Shown piece by piece: positions 35,295 to 44,389 of a DNA stretch of 64,000 nt. The stretch covers positions 434,001-498,000 of the forward strand of contig CP166133.1 of NCBI GenBank assembly GCA_041228285.1. Reading direction: 5' to 3'. The stretch comes from Neisseriaceae bacterium CLB008 (GTDB taxonomy: Bacteria; Pseudomonadota; Gammaproteobacteria; Burkholderiales; Neisseriaceae). The notes beneath the pieces are model-generated. The model was not told where the DNA came from. It made no database searches and worked only from the letters and a program-made list of their open reading frames with translations. Within the stretch, counting starts at the first letter, position 1, and the number at the start of each line of letters is the position of its first letter. A program made the position numbers and the translations under genes.

Positions 35295-36443
35295 TTAGGG
35301 GACGAACAAGAGCATGCCAAACATCACAAAAAGGCTGAGGTGGATGAGGCCCAGCACGGCATGCGTGCGCTGGCCAGCAAAGCTCAGCATGCTTAAGGCG
35401 ATGGTCAGCACCAGCAGCACGGTTTCGGTGGGGTTTAAGCCCATGTGCAGCGGCTTGCCTAAGGCCCAGGCCAAAAGCAACACGGTGGGGATGGTTAGGC
35501 CGACGGTGGAAACAAAGGCGCCCAAACACAGATTGACGGCCCGCGTCATGTCGTTGGCCAAGGCGGCTTTTACTGCGGTGATGGATTCAGGGGTAAACAC
35601 GATGATGGCGATCAATACGCCGCTGAGCGCAATAGGGGCACCGGTGGTGCTGATGCCAATATCAATCACAATGGCCAAATGATGCGCCAATAATACGATG
35701 GGCAACACGGTGAGCACCAAAACCACAGAGCGGCCGATGATCATGCTGCGGGCCACTTTGGCGGCTGTTGGCTCAGACGCTTCGGTAGGGGCGTCGGTGC
35801 TGCTGATGGGCGCTTGATACAGGCCTTTATAGCGGCCAATCTGGCCCCATAAGAAGGCGGCGTAGAGGCCTAAGGTCAAGACCGACACCACCCACGCTTG
35901 AGCAGGATGAAACTGGCCTTGGCCGCTGGTGAAGTTGGGCAATACCATGGAAATGCCGGTGAGCAGCACGATCATGGCTAAATAGCTTTGGGCGCCTTGG
36001 GCGTTATGGCTTTGCTGGCCGTAGCGCCGACCGCCAAGCCACAGGCCGAGGCCCATGACGAGGTTCATGATGATCATCATCACGGAGAAAATGGCGTCTT
36101 TACCAATGGTGGGGTTGTCGCCAGGGCCAAGGAGGACGGTGGCGATTAAGATGACCTCGATCAGCACGATGGATAAGGTCAAAATCAAGGTGCCGTAAGG
36201 CTCGCCTAGGGCGTGAGCCAGATGATCGGCTTCGTTCACCACGCCAAACGAGGCGAAAATAATACTGCCGAACAGCACAGAAAAAATCACGCTGGCGCTG
36301 ACGGTGCTCATCGGTTGCGCCAGCCAAACGTCGGCATACACGGCAAACAGCCCAACCATGCCCCAGCCAATGAAGAGGCGCAATAGGGTGAGCGGTGGGC
36401 ACAGCTGTTGCCACAAAGAAGGGGAAGATTGAGTGTGTGTCAT
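35295..36443 (-). CDS. chaA: Calcium (sodium/potassium):proton antiporter ChaA
   Basis: This is a 382-residue CaCA-superfamily antiporter with about 11 membrane helices. The two alpha repeats are visible: NEADHLAHALGEPYGTLILTLSIVLIEVILIATVLL in the N-half, and VFTPESITAVKAALANDMTRAVNLCLGAFVSTVGLTIPTVLL in the C-half, each with the Glu needed for cation exchange. Start ATG 36443 (MTHTQSSPSLW) has GGAAA upstream; an in-frame extension to 36473 is less likely. It exports Ca2+, Na+ or K+ in exchange for protons. It reads alone. A small hairpin (AGGCCAG-TCGT-CTGGCCT, 36486-36503) lies in its leader. Confidence 0.9.
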   Translation of the reverse strand: MTHTQSSPSLWQQLCPPLTLLRLFIGWGMVGLFAVYADVWLAQPMSTVSASVIFSVLFGSIIFASFGVVNEADHLAHALGEPYGTLILTLSIVLIEVILIATVLLGPGDNPTIGKDAIFSVMMIIMNLVMGLGLWLGGRRYGQQSHNAQGAQSYLAMIVLLTGISMVLPNFTSGQGQFHPAQAWVVSVLTLGLYAAFLWGQIGRYKGLYQAPISSTDAPTEASEPTAAKVARSMIIGRSVVLVLTVLPIVLLAHHLAIVIDIGISTTGAPIALSGVLIAIIVFTPESITAVKAALANDMTRAVNLCLGAFVSTVGLTIPTVLLLAWALGKPLHMGLNPTETVLLVLTIALSMLSFAGQRTHAVLGLIHLSLFVMFGMLLFVP

Positions 36444-36584
36444 GGGCGGTTTCCAGAATACGGGTCGTCCCAACAGGTCACGTTCAGGCCAGTCGTCTGG
36501 CCTTATTGCCTACATGGTGATGCAGCAACCGTTAATAGAAAAATAAGAAGCAATTATAGCAACATTTTGGCCTAGGCCCAAGCC

Positions 36585-37445
36585 TTAGCCAGAAACCTGT
36601 AGGCGGGCGATGATGTCTTCTTTTAATAGCTGTACCAGCGGCGCGCTGACGCTTTGCGGACTGTCGATGACGGCCACGCTGAGCGTAGGTAGCTCGGGCA
36701 GATGGTGTTTGTTTAACACTAAAAAACCCGGTGGGACGCTGCATTGAGTCACTACCGCAATGGCCATTCCGCTTTTCACTGCGGCGAGCTGCCCCGCAAT
36801 ATAAGGGCTGCTGTAGACGATACGATGGCCGCCTTCGAGGCTGGCGAGGCTGTGGATGATGTTTTTACGGGCCTGACTGCCGAATTCATACATGGCGATG
36901 GGCAGGGGGCGTTTTTGCCAAACAGGGTAGGCTTCTGCACCTAGCCACAGCAGCGGTTCGTTGAATAAGAAGGTGCCTTGGTCGGGCGTGTCTCGGCTGA
37001 TGATGGCCAGATCCAGCTCATTGGCTTCGATTTTGGGAATGAGGGCAGAGGATGGCTCACAGATTAACGACAGCTCAATAGCAGGGTATTTTTCGGTGAA
37101 CAGGCTCAAGACTTGGGGCAGATATTCTGGCGCATAGTCATCGGGAATGCCTAGGCTGATTTTACCCGCGACGCTGGAACCAACCAAGGCCTGTAGCGCC
37201 GTGGCATGGGAGGCCAAAATGCTTTGGGCGTAACCCAATAGCTCTTGCCCAATCGGGGTGAGGCTGAGGCGGCGCCCTTCGCGGATGAATACCTGACGTT
37301 GCAGCACGGTTTCGATGTTCTTGATGTGCATGCTGATCGCTGACTGGGAGCGAAAAACCGTTTTGGCCGCATCGGTCATCGATCCGCTTTGGGTCACGGC
37401 GACAAAGCTGCGCAGCCACGCGATTTCTAAATCCGGTAAGGCCAT
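36585..37445 (-). CDS. LysR-family transcriptional regulator (LrhA/HexA-like)
   Basis: This 286-residue regulator has its winged helix-turn-helix at residues 8-70 (LRSFVAVTQSGSMTDAAKTVFRSQSAISMHIKNIE), close to the LrhA/HexA subgroup. A LysR substrate domain follows. It is divergent from an EamA transporter gene, with a 114-bp control region carrying a nested palindrome. It likely controls that transporter. The inducer is unknown. Confidence 0.88.
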   Translation of the reverse strand: MALPDLEIAWLRSFVAVTQSGSMTDAAKTVFRSQSAISMHIKNIETVLQRQVFIREGRRLSLTPIGQELLGYAQSILASHATALQALVGSSVAGKISLGIPDDYAPEYLPQVLSLFTEKYPAIELSLICEPSSALIPKIEANELDLAIISRDTPDQGTFLFNEPLLWLGAEAYPVWQKRPLPIAMYEFGSQARKNIIHSLASLEGGHRIVYSSPYIAGQLAAVKSGMAIAVVTQCSVPPGFLVLNKHHLPELPTLSVAVIDSPQSVSAPLVQLLKEDIIARLQVSG

Positions 37446-37469
37446 ATGGCGTCCTTTGTATTTGATAAT

Positions 37470-37495
37470 CGAATAGATAATGCCCGTATTATTCG
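37470..37495. promoter_or_regulatory. Candidate LysR operator between lysR and eamA
   Basis: CGAATA (37470-37475) and TATTCG (37490-37495) form an outer inverted repeat with ATAAT / ATTAT inside. The AT-rich dyad lies 25 bp before the LysR start in the divergent promoter region, as expected for a LysR autoregulatory and activation site. Confidence 0.5.
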
Positions 37496-37559
37496 TTTTG
37501 ATAAAGATATTTCGTCCTATAGACTGAATGTACGATTAATTAACCCATAAGGTGGCCAT

Positions 37560-38444
37560 ATGACGCCGCTACGTTATCAGTTTGCCCTTCAGACCTGCGC
37601 CATGCTTTATGGCGCCACCGCCATCATCGGCCATCAATTGACGGGCAGTGTGGTGGCGACGGTTTTGGTGCGTGGCTTATTTGCTTTTTTGACGTTGAGC
37701 GTGGTGTTGCTGTTGAGTCGTGCGCCACGACTCAAGCCAGTGAGCGCGGCGAATGTGGCGAAACTCATGGTGTCGGGCATGCTGCTGGCGGCGCACTGGC
37801 TGTTTTTCTTTCTCAGCGTGCACACGGGCGGCATTGCTATTAGCACGCTGAGTTTTGCCAGCTTTCCAGCCTTTGTGCTGTTGTTTGATACTTTGTTCTT
37901 TAAAGAACGATTGACCGCTACCGATGTACTGGTGATTGGCTTGATTGCCTTAGGCTTGCTGTTGGTGACGCCGGCCTTTAGCCTGTCGCACGGCTCCACG
38001 ATTGGGCTGTTATGGGGCGTGGCCTCGGGCATGTCTTACAGCTTGGTGGTGCTGTATAACCGCCATAATCAAACCCATCTGGGCGCGGTGCAGTCATCGT
38101 GGCTCCAGTTCTTGGGCATTACCGTGGTGCTGCTGCCGTTTGGTGCCGCAAGCCTAGGCGATTATTCTGTTCAAGACTGGTGGTTGTTGGCCTTTTTAGG
38201 GGTGGCCTGTACGGCGGTGGCGTTTACTCTGTTTGTCTACAGCCTCAAGGGTGTCGCGGCCAAAACGGCGTCGGTGGTGATTGCTTTAGAGCCGGTCTAC
38301 GCCATCATGATGGCGTGGCTGTTCTTTGCGCAAGTGCCAACGGGTAAAATGATGTTGGGCGGTGCGGTGATTCTGGCGGCGGTGCTGCTGTCGCTGCGTG
38401 GTCCTAGGCCGACAGCGGCGCCTAAGCGAGCGGCGCAGGCATAA
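37560..38444 (+). CDS. EamA/DMT-family transporter
   Basis: This is a 294-residue drug/metabolite transporter with ten predicted helices and two EamA repeats. Repeat 1 includes ATAIIGHQLTGSVVATVLVRGLFAF and TGGIAISTLSFASFPAFVLLFDTLFFKERLT. Repeat 2 includes VQSSWLQFLGITVVLLPFG and FTLFVYSLKGVAAKTASVVIALEPVYAIMMAWLFFAQVPT. The second set ends in the typical EPVYA...E-like helix pair. It is divergent from a LysR regulator, a frequent pairing for amino acid or metabolite exporters. The substrate is unknown. Confidence 0.88.
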   Translation: MTPLRYQFALQTCAMLYGATAIIGHQLTGSVVATVLVRGLFAFLTLSVVLLLSRAPRLKPVSAANVAKLMVSGMLLAAHWLFFFLSVHTGGIAISTLSFASFPAFVLLFDTLFFKERLTATDVLVIGLIALGLLLVTPAFSLSHGSTIGLLWGVASGMSYSLVVLYNRHNQTHLGAVQSSWLQFLGITVVLLPFGAASLGDYSVQDWWLLAFLGVACTAVAFTLFVYSLKGVAAKTASVVIALEPVYAIMMAWLFFAQVPTGKMMLGGAVILAAVLLSLRGPRPTAAPKRAAQA

Positions 38445-38446
38445 AA

Positions 38447-38471
38447 AAACCGCGAGCTTAGCTCGCGGTTT
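38447..38471. terminator. Bidirectional terminator between eamA and scoB
   Basis: An 11-bp perfect stem (AAACCGCGAGC / GCTCGCGGTTT) with a TTA loop has a T-run on the minus strand (A7 on the plus strand), ending the atoE-scoA-scoB transcript. The plus-strand tail is TTTGTGTTTT. Confidence 0.88.
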
Positions 38472-38490
38472 GTGTTTTAAGGTCAAGCCA

Positions 38491-39120
38491 TTAGCGCTGA
38501 ATGGTCACGCCGGTTGCGGCCTGTAGGGCGTCAAAATCCACGCCTTCGGCGAGTTCAACCAGCTGAACGCCGTTGGCGGTGATGTCTAACACGCCTAAGT
38601 CGGTGATGATGCGGTTGACTACGGCCGTGCCGGTAAGGGGTAGGGTACAGTTGGGCAGGATTTTGGGTTCACCAGTTTTGGTGGTGTGCTCCATCAGCAC
38701 GATGACGCGCTGTACACCGGCAACCAAATCCATCGCGCCGCCCATGCCTTTGACCATCTTGCCGGGAATCATCCAGTTGGCTAGGTCACCTTGCTCTGAC
38801 ACTTCCATGGCGCCTAAGATGGCTAAGTTGACGTGGCCACCGCGGATCATGCCGAACGAATCGGCGCTGGAAAAGAAGGAAGCGCCCGGACGCGCCGTCA
38901 CGGTTTGTTTGCCTGCATTGATGAGGTCGGCGTCTAGCTCTTCTTCCGTTGGGAAGGCGCCAATGCCCAATAAGCCGTTTTCTGACTGGAGCCAGATGTC
39001 CATGCCATCAGGGATGTGGTTGGCCACTAGGGTGGGCAAACCAATGCCCAGATTCACGTAGAAACCATCTTCTAATTCTTGGGCGGCACGCTGTGCCATT
39101 TGTGCTTTAGTCCAGGCCAT
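38491..39120 (-). CDS. scoB: 3-oxoacid CoA-transferase subunit B
   Basis: This 209-residue beta subunit of a family I CoA-transferase moves CoA from succinyl-CoA or acetyl-CoA to acetoacetate or another short-chain acid. The catalytic glutamate is Glu47 in [26 protein letters not shown] and [23 protein letters not shown] are typical of ScoB/AtoA. It begins one base after the stop of scoA. AtoE upstream supports use of acetoacetate or short-chain fatty acids. Succinyl-CoA-dependent (SCOT) and acetate-dependent (AtoDA) versions cannot be separated with certainty. Confidence 0.92.
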   Translation of the reverse strand: MAWTKAQMAQRAAQELEDGFYVNLGIGLPTLVANHIPDGMDIWLQSENGLLGIGAFPTEEELDADLINAGKQTVTARPGASFFSSADSFGMIRGGHVNLAILGAMEVSEQGDLANWMIPGKMVKGMGGAMDLVAGVQRVIVLMEHTTKTGEPKILPNCTLPLTGTAVVNRIITDLGVLDITANGVQLVELAEGVDFDALQAATGVTIQR

Positions 39121-39121
39121 C

Positions 39122-39826
39122 TCAAGCTTCCTTTACGGTTAGGGTACGTTGTTCAATGCGTTTTTCAGGTTGGGCGTTGACCACCACGCGCTGCACGTAA
39201 ATACCAGGTAAATGAACTTGATCCGGATCGAGTTCGCCAATTTCCACAATTTCTTCCACTTCGGCAATGGTGATTTTGCCGGCCATGGCGCACTGTGGGT
39301 TAAAGTTTTGTGCCGTTTTGCGGAAGATTAAGTTGCCAGCCTTGTCGGCCTTATAGGCTTTAACCAAAGCGATGTCGGCGGTGAGTGACTGTTCTAACAC
39401 ATAGTCTTTACCGTTGAATTGACGGATTTCTTTGCCTTCGGCCACTAAGGTGCCGACGCCGGTTTGGGTGTAAAACGCAGGTATGCCCGCGCCGCCCGCC
39501 CGCAGTTTTTCGGCCAGCGTGCCTTGTGGGGTCAGCTCAACGTCGAGTTCGCCGCTTAAGAATTGGCGTTCAAACTCTTTGTTTTCGCCCACATACGATG
39601 CAATCATTTTTGAAATCTGCTTGGTTTTGAGCAGTAGGCCTAAGCCAAAGTCGTCGACGCCGGCATTATTGCTGATGCAGGTTAGCTGATCCTTACCGCT
39701 GTCGCGTAAGGCCACAATTAAGGCCTCTGGGATGCCGCACAGACCAAAGCCGCCCACGGCTATGGTTTGCCCTGATTGGACGATGTCGGCCAGGGCAGTG
39801 GCCGCATCAGGGTATTGTTTGTTCAT
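39122..39826 (-). CDS. scoA: 3-oxoacid CoA-transferase subunit A
   Basis: This 234-residue alpha subunit starts [37 protein letters not shown]. The [10 protein letters not shown] loop binds Co[44 protein letters not shown] is the family hallmark. GAGGAG lies upstream of the ATG. It sits between atoE and scoB in a three-gene operon with a 24-bp gap after atoE. Confidence 0.93.
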   Translation of the reverse strand: MNKQYPDAATALADIVQSGQTIAVGGFGLCGIPEALIVALRDSGKDQLTCISNNAGVDDFGLGLLLKTKQISKMIASYVGENKEFERQFLSGELDVELTPQGTLAEKLRAGGAGIPAFYTQTGVGTLVAEGKEIRQFNGKDYVLEQSLTADIALVKAYKADKAGNLIFRKTAQNFNPQCAMAGKITIAEVEEIVEIGELDPDQVHLPGIYVQRVVVNAQPEKRIEQRTLTVKEA

Positions 39827-39850
39827 TTAGTTCTCCTCGATTGTTGTTGT

Positions 39851-41191
39851 TTAACCAAATAAGTAAAAGGCGCCGGCAATCAATGCACCGGCATAAAATA
39901 AAATGATCAGGCAGTAGCCCATGATGGCGCGCGCGTCTAAGCCGGCAATGCCTAAGAGCGGTAAAGCCCAGAATGGCTGGATCATATTGGTCCACGCATC
40001 GCCCCAAGCAATGGCCATGGCTGATACCGCTGGCGACACGCCTAAGGCTTGGCCAGCTGGCAGCATAATAGGGCCTTGCACCGCCCACTGGCCACCGCCA
40101 GAAGGCACGAATACGTTCACTAAACCTGCGCTTAAGAAGGCGAACACGGGGAAGGTGTCGGCCGTCGACCAAGAGATAAAGGCTTGGGTGATTTGCGAGC
40201 TTAATGACACGCCTTCGGCATTAGCGCCGCCCATGATGCCCATCACGCCGGCGTAAAACGGAAACAGCAGCACGATGCCGGCAATGCCGGTGATGCTGTC
40301 TTCAACCGCGCGCATATAGCGCTCAGGGGTTTTGTGGGCCCAGAGGCCTAAAAATAGGAATAAACCGATCACCACGTTTAGGCCCAGCGCAAAGCCATTG
40401 TGGCTGAAGTATTGGGCGTAGGCAATCAAGGCCAGCGCCAGTACCAGCCAAGCCACTAGGCGGCTGTCGTCAATTTTTTGGGCGGGGGTGGTGCGCTCAG
40501 GCAGCTGGGCTTGAGCCTGTACCATTAAGGCCGGATCCACTACGGTTGGGTTTTTGGGGTGCATGGCGCGGTTTAATAGCGGTAGGCCAATCACCAGGCC
40601 GGCAATGATGAACCAGTTCAAAGAGGTGAATAAGGTGTCGCCCGTGCTGATGGGTTCGGTGATGACGCCGCCGGAAAGCCGCATCAAGTCATCGCCGGCC
40701 GTGGCCAAGGCGAGGGGGATGGAGCCAGAGAGGCCGCCGTGCCAAATTAAAAAGCCAGAATAGGCGGAAGCCACCAGCAGCGGATAATCCACGCCTTTTA
40801 CCTGACGCGCTAAGGCGCGGGCAAAAACCGCGCCGACGATCAGGCCAAAGCCCCAGTTGAGCCAGCACGCGGCTAGGGCGACTAGGGTCACGTAAATGAT
40901 GGCCTGGCCCGGCGTTTTGGCCAGGCTAGCGAGCTTGTCGAGGAAGCGGTTCACGATGGGTGCCCGCGCGAGGGCGTAGCCCGTCACCAAGATCAGCGCC
41001 ATTTGCATGGCAAAGTTAAACAGACTCCACAGGCCGCCATACCAGTGATTGACCATGGCGAATAGGGATTGTTGGGTAGACAACATGCCCACGACGATGA
41101 CGAAAAATGTCAGCAATAGGGCAAAGATAAAGGGCGACGGCAGGTAGCGCTGTACCAGCTTAACGCTGGCCTGCGTGAGTAATGTGAACAT
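39851..41191 (-). CDS. atoE: Short-chain fatty acid transporter AtoE
   Basis: This 446-residue membrane protein of the AtoE/TIGR00366 family is predicted to take up short-chain fatty acids. Features are an N-terminal FIFALLLTFFVIVVGML helix, ACWLNWGFGLIVGAVFARALAR, LIWHGGLSGSIPLALAT, and the conserved VNVFVPSGGGQWAVQGPI loop. It is first in an operon with scoA and scoB, so imported acids can be activated at once. No thiolase (atoB) or AtoSC system is present nearby, unlike the E. coli ato operon. Confidence 0.9.
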   Translation of the reverse strand: MFTLLTQASVKLVQRYLPSPFIFALLLTFFVIVVGMLSTQQSLFAMVNHWYGGLWSLFNFAMQMALILVTGYALARAPIVNRFLDKLASLAKTPGQAIIYVTLVALAACWLNWGFGLIVGAVFARALARQVKGVDYPLLVASAYSGFLIWHGGLSGSIPLALATAGDDLMRLSGGVITEPISTGDTLFTSLNWFIIAGLVIGLPLLNRAMHPKNPTVVDPALMVQAQAQLPERTTPAQKIDDSRLVAWLVLALALIAYAQYFSHNGFALGLNVVIGLFLFLGLWAHKTPERYMRAVEDSITGIAGIVLLFPFYAGVMGIMGGANAEGVSLSSQITQAFISWSTADTFPVFAFLSAGLVNVFVPSGGGQWAVQGPIMLPAGQALGVSPAVSAMAIAWGDAWTNMIQPFWALPLLGIAGLDARAIMGYCLIILFYAGALIAGAFYLFG

Positions 41192-41367
41192 AGTATGTCC
41201 TCTATAGGGTTCTCGTTTGTTTTTGTTGGTGTGACCACTTCTATGGAGGTCAGCAGGCCTAGCTTACGTGATAACCCTAGTAGTGTAAATGCTTTAGGCC
41301 TTTGCTGGAGCAAAGTGCGGCTGTCGCGGCCAAGAGGCAAACAAAACGCGCCGATGAGGCGCGTGGG

Positions 41368-41595
41368 TTAAAGCTCGGGGCGGCAACGATAGTAGATGTT
41401 GGCGCAGGCCTGAGTACAGCCGCCACAGCTGCTGCGACAGCCGCTCTGGGCTTCGGTGGCGATGACGTGGCCTTTGCGCATCCATTGGCCCACCATGGCC
41501 TGCATGGCGCTGGGCGACACGTCAAAATAGTGGGCCAGCTCATTCAGGCTGATATTGGGGTGTTGGCCAATGTGGGCCTTGATGGCGAACAGCAT
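41368..41595 (-). CDS. feoC: FeoC-like iron-sulfur winged-helix protein
   Basis: This is a 75-residue protein with a small winged-helix (ISLNELAHYFDVSPSAMQAMVGQWMRKGHV) followed by CRSSCGGCTQAC, a four-cysteine motif fit for an iron-sulfur cluster. FeoC proteins modulate FeoB stability or activity. The ATG overlaps the FeoB stop (TGATG), so translation is coupled. A further cysteine (YYRC) lies near the end. The short length and motif match Gammaproteobacterial FeoC, although sequence similarity within the family is low. Confidence 0.82.
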   Translation of the reverse strand: MLFAIKAHIGQHPNISLNELAHYFDVSPSAMQAMVGQWMRKGHVIATEAQSGCRSSCGGCTQACANIYYRCRPEL

Positions 41596-43958
41596 CAGTG
41601 ACAACCGCCACCGCAGCAGTCGCCGTCGCGGGGCTTGCTGGGTTTGAGTACCGGCGTCGCGTTCAGGCGTTTACCCAGCAGACGCAGCACGGCAAAGCAC
41701 AGCAACACAAAAAGAGCGATGCCAATGAGCCAAATACTGGCCTGCTGTGGTGCTAAGCTTAGGCGCGTGCTTTGATAATAGGCCGTGGCCGCCAGCCACG
41801 CCACCGTCCAGCTCCAGAGCGCCACGATTAGCGTCCATTTGCTGCCGGCTTCGCGATAAACCGCCCCCAGTGCGGCTGCGCAAGGCGTGTACAGCAGAAT
41901 AAACATCAGATAGGCAATGGCAGCGGCACTACTGCCAAAGGCCAAGTGCATCTGGGTAATGGTGCGGTTGTCGATCTCATTTTCATCCATAACGGTCGCT
42001 AGGTCGCCGTCGGCCATTTGCTGGTTAATGCCTAAGGGATCGGCCAGATTGTGGATGACGGTGCTGAGGTTTTCGGGCACGGAAGCCCACGCGGCGCGCA
42101 CGCCGGCCATGAGGTCGTAGTCTGAATCGCCATTGTCGGCTGCGTCGCTGCCCATTTGGCTGTACAGGGCATTAAGGGTGCCGATGACGGCCTCTTTGGC
42201 AAAAATGCCGGTGAAAATACCCACCGTGGCTGGCCAGTTGTCTTGGTCTACGCCCATGGGGCTAAATGCAGGGGTTAATCCCTTGCCGATATTGGCCAGC
42301 ACCGAGCGGTCAGTGTTTTCATTGCCAAAAGAGCCGTCGCTACCGAGCGAATTCAACAGGCTTAGGCCTACGACCATGATGACGATGGCCTTACCCGCCT
42401 GCAGGATAAAGCTTTTGAGGCGCGACCAGGTCAGCATGGCGATGTTGCGTGCCGTGGGCAGGCGATAGGCAGGCAGCTCCATAATGAAGGGCGTGTTGCC
42501 GCCTGGCAAAATAGAGTGTTTGAGCATCAGGCCAGTGATGATGGCCACCAAAATGCCCAGTAGATACAACAGGAACACCACGTTCTGGCCGTTCCTAGGG
42601 AAAAAGGCCGCCGCAAATAGGGCGTACACCGGTAGTCGTGCCCCGCACGACATATACGGGATCATCATGATGGCCATGAGGCGATCGCGCGGGCTTTCTA
42701 AGGTGCGGGTGCCCATGATGGCGGGCACGTTGCAGCCAAAGCCAACCAGCATGGGGACAAAGGCTTTGCCTGGCAGGCCAATGGTGCGCATGCCGCGATC
42801 GACCACCATGGCGGCACGCGCCAAATAGCCTGAGTCTTCCATGAAGGAAAGGCAGAGGAACATGGCCGCAATCACGGGAATAAACGAGGCCACGGTTTGG
42901 ATGCCGGTGCCCACACCGTTGGCCAAGATGGTGATCAGCCAGGCGGGTGCGTGTAGCTGCTGTAATAAATAGGTGCTGCCGTCGACCAGTACAGTCGCCG
43001 CCAAAATGTCGAAAAAGTCGATGAAGGCCGAGCCGATGTTGATGGCCAATAAGAACATGAGGTACATCGCCAGTAGAAAAAACGGCAGGCCGGTGAGTCG
43101 GCCCAGAGCGAGGGCGTCGATGCGTTCGGTCAGGCTGGCGCTGGCCGCACGCGGTTGGCTGATGACGCTGCGGGTCAGGGCATCAATACAGTCGTAGCGG
43201 CTGCTGGCCAAGGCCATATCGAGGTCTTCTGATTGGGGCTGTAGGGCGCTGGCGATGCGTTTGAGATCGGCCTGTTCCGCTGGGGGGGCGTGCTCTGGCT
43301 GCAATAAAGCGTCGAGCAGCTGCCAGCGAGAATACTGTTTGATCGGGCTGTTGTCGGCCAAGTTAGCCCGAGCAAGGTCAAGGGCAGCGCTTTGGGCTGG
43401 GCTTAAGGTGTTGAGCAGCGGCTGCGGCGGCGTGGGTTCGGCCAAGGCTTGGTTGATTAAATCTTTGAGCGCTGTTAATCCCACGCTTTTATTGGCGCAG
43501 ATGCCGATGACGGGACAGCCAAGCTGCTGCGCCAGCGCCTTCAGATCAATCACTTCGCCGTTGCGCGCCAGAGCATCCATTAGGTTGAGCACCACCAGCA
43601 TGGGGCGGCCTAGGTCGACTAATTGGGTGGTGAGATAAAGGTTGCGGTGTAAATTAGTGGCGTCGACGACGTTGACGATGAGGCTGTCTTGATCGTGCTG
43701 TACGAACTGACGCACCACCAGCTCGTCTTGGGAGACGCCGTCCTCTAGGCTTTCTAAGGCGTAGGTGCCGGGTAGGTCGACCACGTTAATGCGCTGCTGT
43801 TGATGGCGGTAGTGACCGGTTTTTTTGTCTACGGTGACGCCAGGCCAGTTGCCCACGTGCTGCTGGGCGCCGGTGAGTTTATTGAATAAGGTGGTTTTAC
43901 CACTGTTAGGATTGCCGATCAGGGCAATTTGCTGCAAAGGCAGGCGTTGTGGTGTCAT
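41595..43958 (-). CDS. feoB: Ferrous iron transporter FeoB
   Basis: This is a 787-residue inner-membrane Fe2+ importer. The N-terminal G-domain has G1 GNPNSGKTT (15-23), G3 DLPGTYAL and G4 LNLMDA. A helical switch region follows, then the membrane domain with two Gate motifs (GFGCNVPAIMGTRTLESPRDRL and the C-terminal repeat). The C-terminus is cysteine-rich (GDCCGGGCH), an unusual metal-binding-like tail. The ATG overlaps the feoA stop (ATGA). It forms the feoABC operon with its flanking genes. Confidence 0.95.
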   Translation of the reverse strand: MTPQRLPLQQIALIGNPNSGKTTLFNKLTGAQQHVGNWPGVTVDKKTGHYRHQQQRINVVDLPGTYALESLEDGVSQDELVVRQFVQHDQDSLIVNVVDATNLHRNLYLTTQLVDLGRPMLVVLNLMDALARNGEVIDLKALAQQLGCPVIGICANKSVGLTALKDLINQALAEPTPPQPLLNTLSPAQSAALDLARANLADNSPIKQYSRWQLLDALLQPEHAPPAEQADLKRIASALQPQSEDLDMALASSRYDCIDALTRSVISQPRAASASLTERIDALALGRLTGLPFFLLAMYLMFLLAINIGSAFIDFFDILAATVLVDGSTYLLQQLHAPAWLITILANGVGTGIQTVASFIPVIAAMFLCLSFMEDSGYLARAAMVVDRGMRTIGLPGKAFVPMLVGFGCNVPAIMGTRTLESPRDRLMAIMMIPYMSCGARLPVYALFAAAFFPRNGQNVVFLLYLLGILVAIITGLMLKHSILPGGNTPFIMELPAYRLPTARNIAMLTWSRLKSFILQAGKAIVIMVVGLSLLNSLGSDGSFGNENTDRSVLANIGKGLTPAFSPMGVDQDNWPATVGIFTGIFAKEAVIGTLNALYSQMGSDAADNGDSDYDLMAGVRAAWASVPENLSTVIHNLADPLGINQQMADGDLATVMDENEIDNRTITQMHLAFGSSAAAIAYLMFILLYTPCAAALGAVYREAGSKWTLIVALWSWTVAWLAATAYYQSTRLSLAPQQASIWLIGIALFVLLCFAVLRLLGKRLNATPVLKPSKPRDGDCCGGGCH

Positions 43959-44200
43959 GATGCGGTCTCGGGTTGGACCATGATGGTGGCGGCCTCGCTT
44001 AGGCGTAGGCACAGCTTAAAGCCACGAATGCGAATTTCTAATGGATCGCCTAATGGCGCCAGGCGTACGGCAGTGACCTCTTGGCCAGGAATGATGCCCA
44101 TGGCCAAGAGTTTGCGTCGAAACGGTGCCGCCGCCGCGGTGAGGCTGGTGATTCGGGCGCTGTGGCCCAGCGGAAGTTGAGCGAGGGAGCAAGGAGGCAT
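43955..44200 (-). CDS. feoA: FeoA SH3-like protein
   Basis: This 81-residue protein has the FeoA fold (SLAQLPLGHSARITSLTA, FRRKLLAMGIIPGQEVTAVRLAPLGDPLEIRIRGFKLCLRLSEAATIMV). FeoA is the cytosolic partner needed for FeoB-mediated iron uptake. ATG 44200 gives normal length; its stop overlaps feoB. Upstream lies an AT-rich dyad that could be a Fur site. Confidence 0.92.
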   Translation of the reverse strand: MPPCSLAQLPLGHSARITSLTAAAAPFRRKLLAMGIIPGQEVTAVRLAPLGDPLEIRIRGFKLCLRLSEAATIMVQPETAS

Positions 44201-44245
44201 AGAGATTCGCTGTCGAATGGTCACGACGATGATTGAGGAATATAA

Positions 44246-44271
44246 ATGATAGTAATAACTGTTTCTATCAT
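44246..44271. promoter_or_regulatory. AT-rich dyad upstream of feoABC, possible Fur site
   Basis: ATGATAG (44246-44252) and CTATCAT (44265-44271) form an inverted repeat 45 bp upstream of feoA. The left part (TGATAGTAATAAC) matches the Fur 7-1-7 consensus only partly, so the assignment rests largely on context. Confidence 0.45.
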
Positions 44272-44346
44272 CAGCGCTAAGGCGGTATTGGCTGATGTGG
44301 ATCAAGGCTTAAGCGCGAATTCGTGGCATTTGTGCGACAGATAAAA

Positions 44347-44371
44347 AACGGCCCGCTAAAGGCGGGCCGTT
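44347..44371 (-). terminator. Terminator after the cytochrome c' gene
   Basis: A 10-bp perfect stem (AACGGCCCGC / GCGGGCCGTT) with a 5-base loop is followed on the minus strand by TTTTTTAT. Confidence 0.9.
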
Positions 44372-44389
44372 GAGTAAGCTCGATGACGC

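Noticed and set aside
36486-36503. Hairpin in the chaA leader as a cation riboswitch
   Set aside because: It is one 7-bp stem without the conserved elements of the yybP-ykoY or other cation-sensing RNAs.
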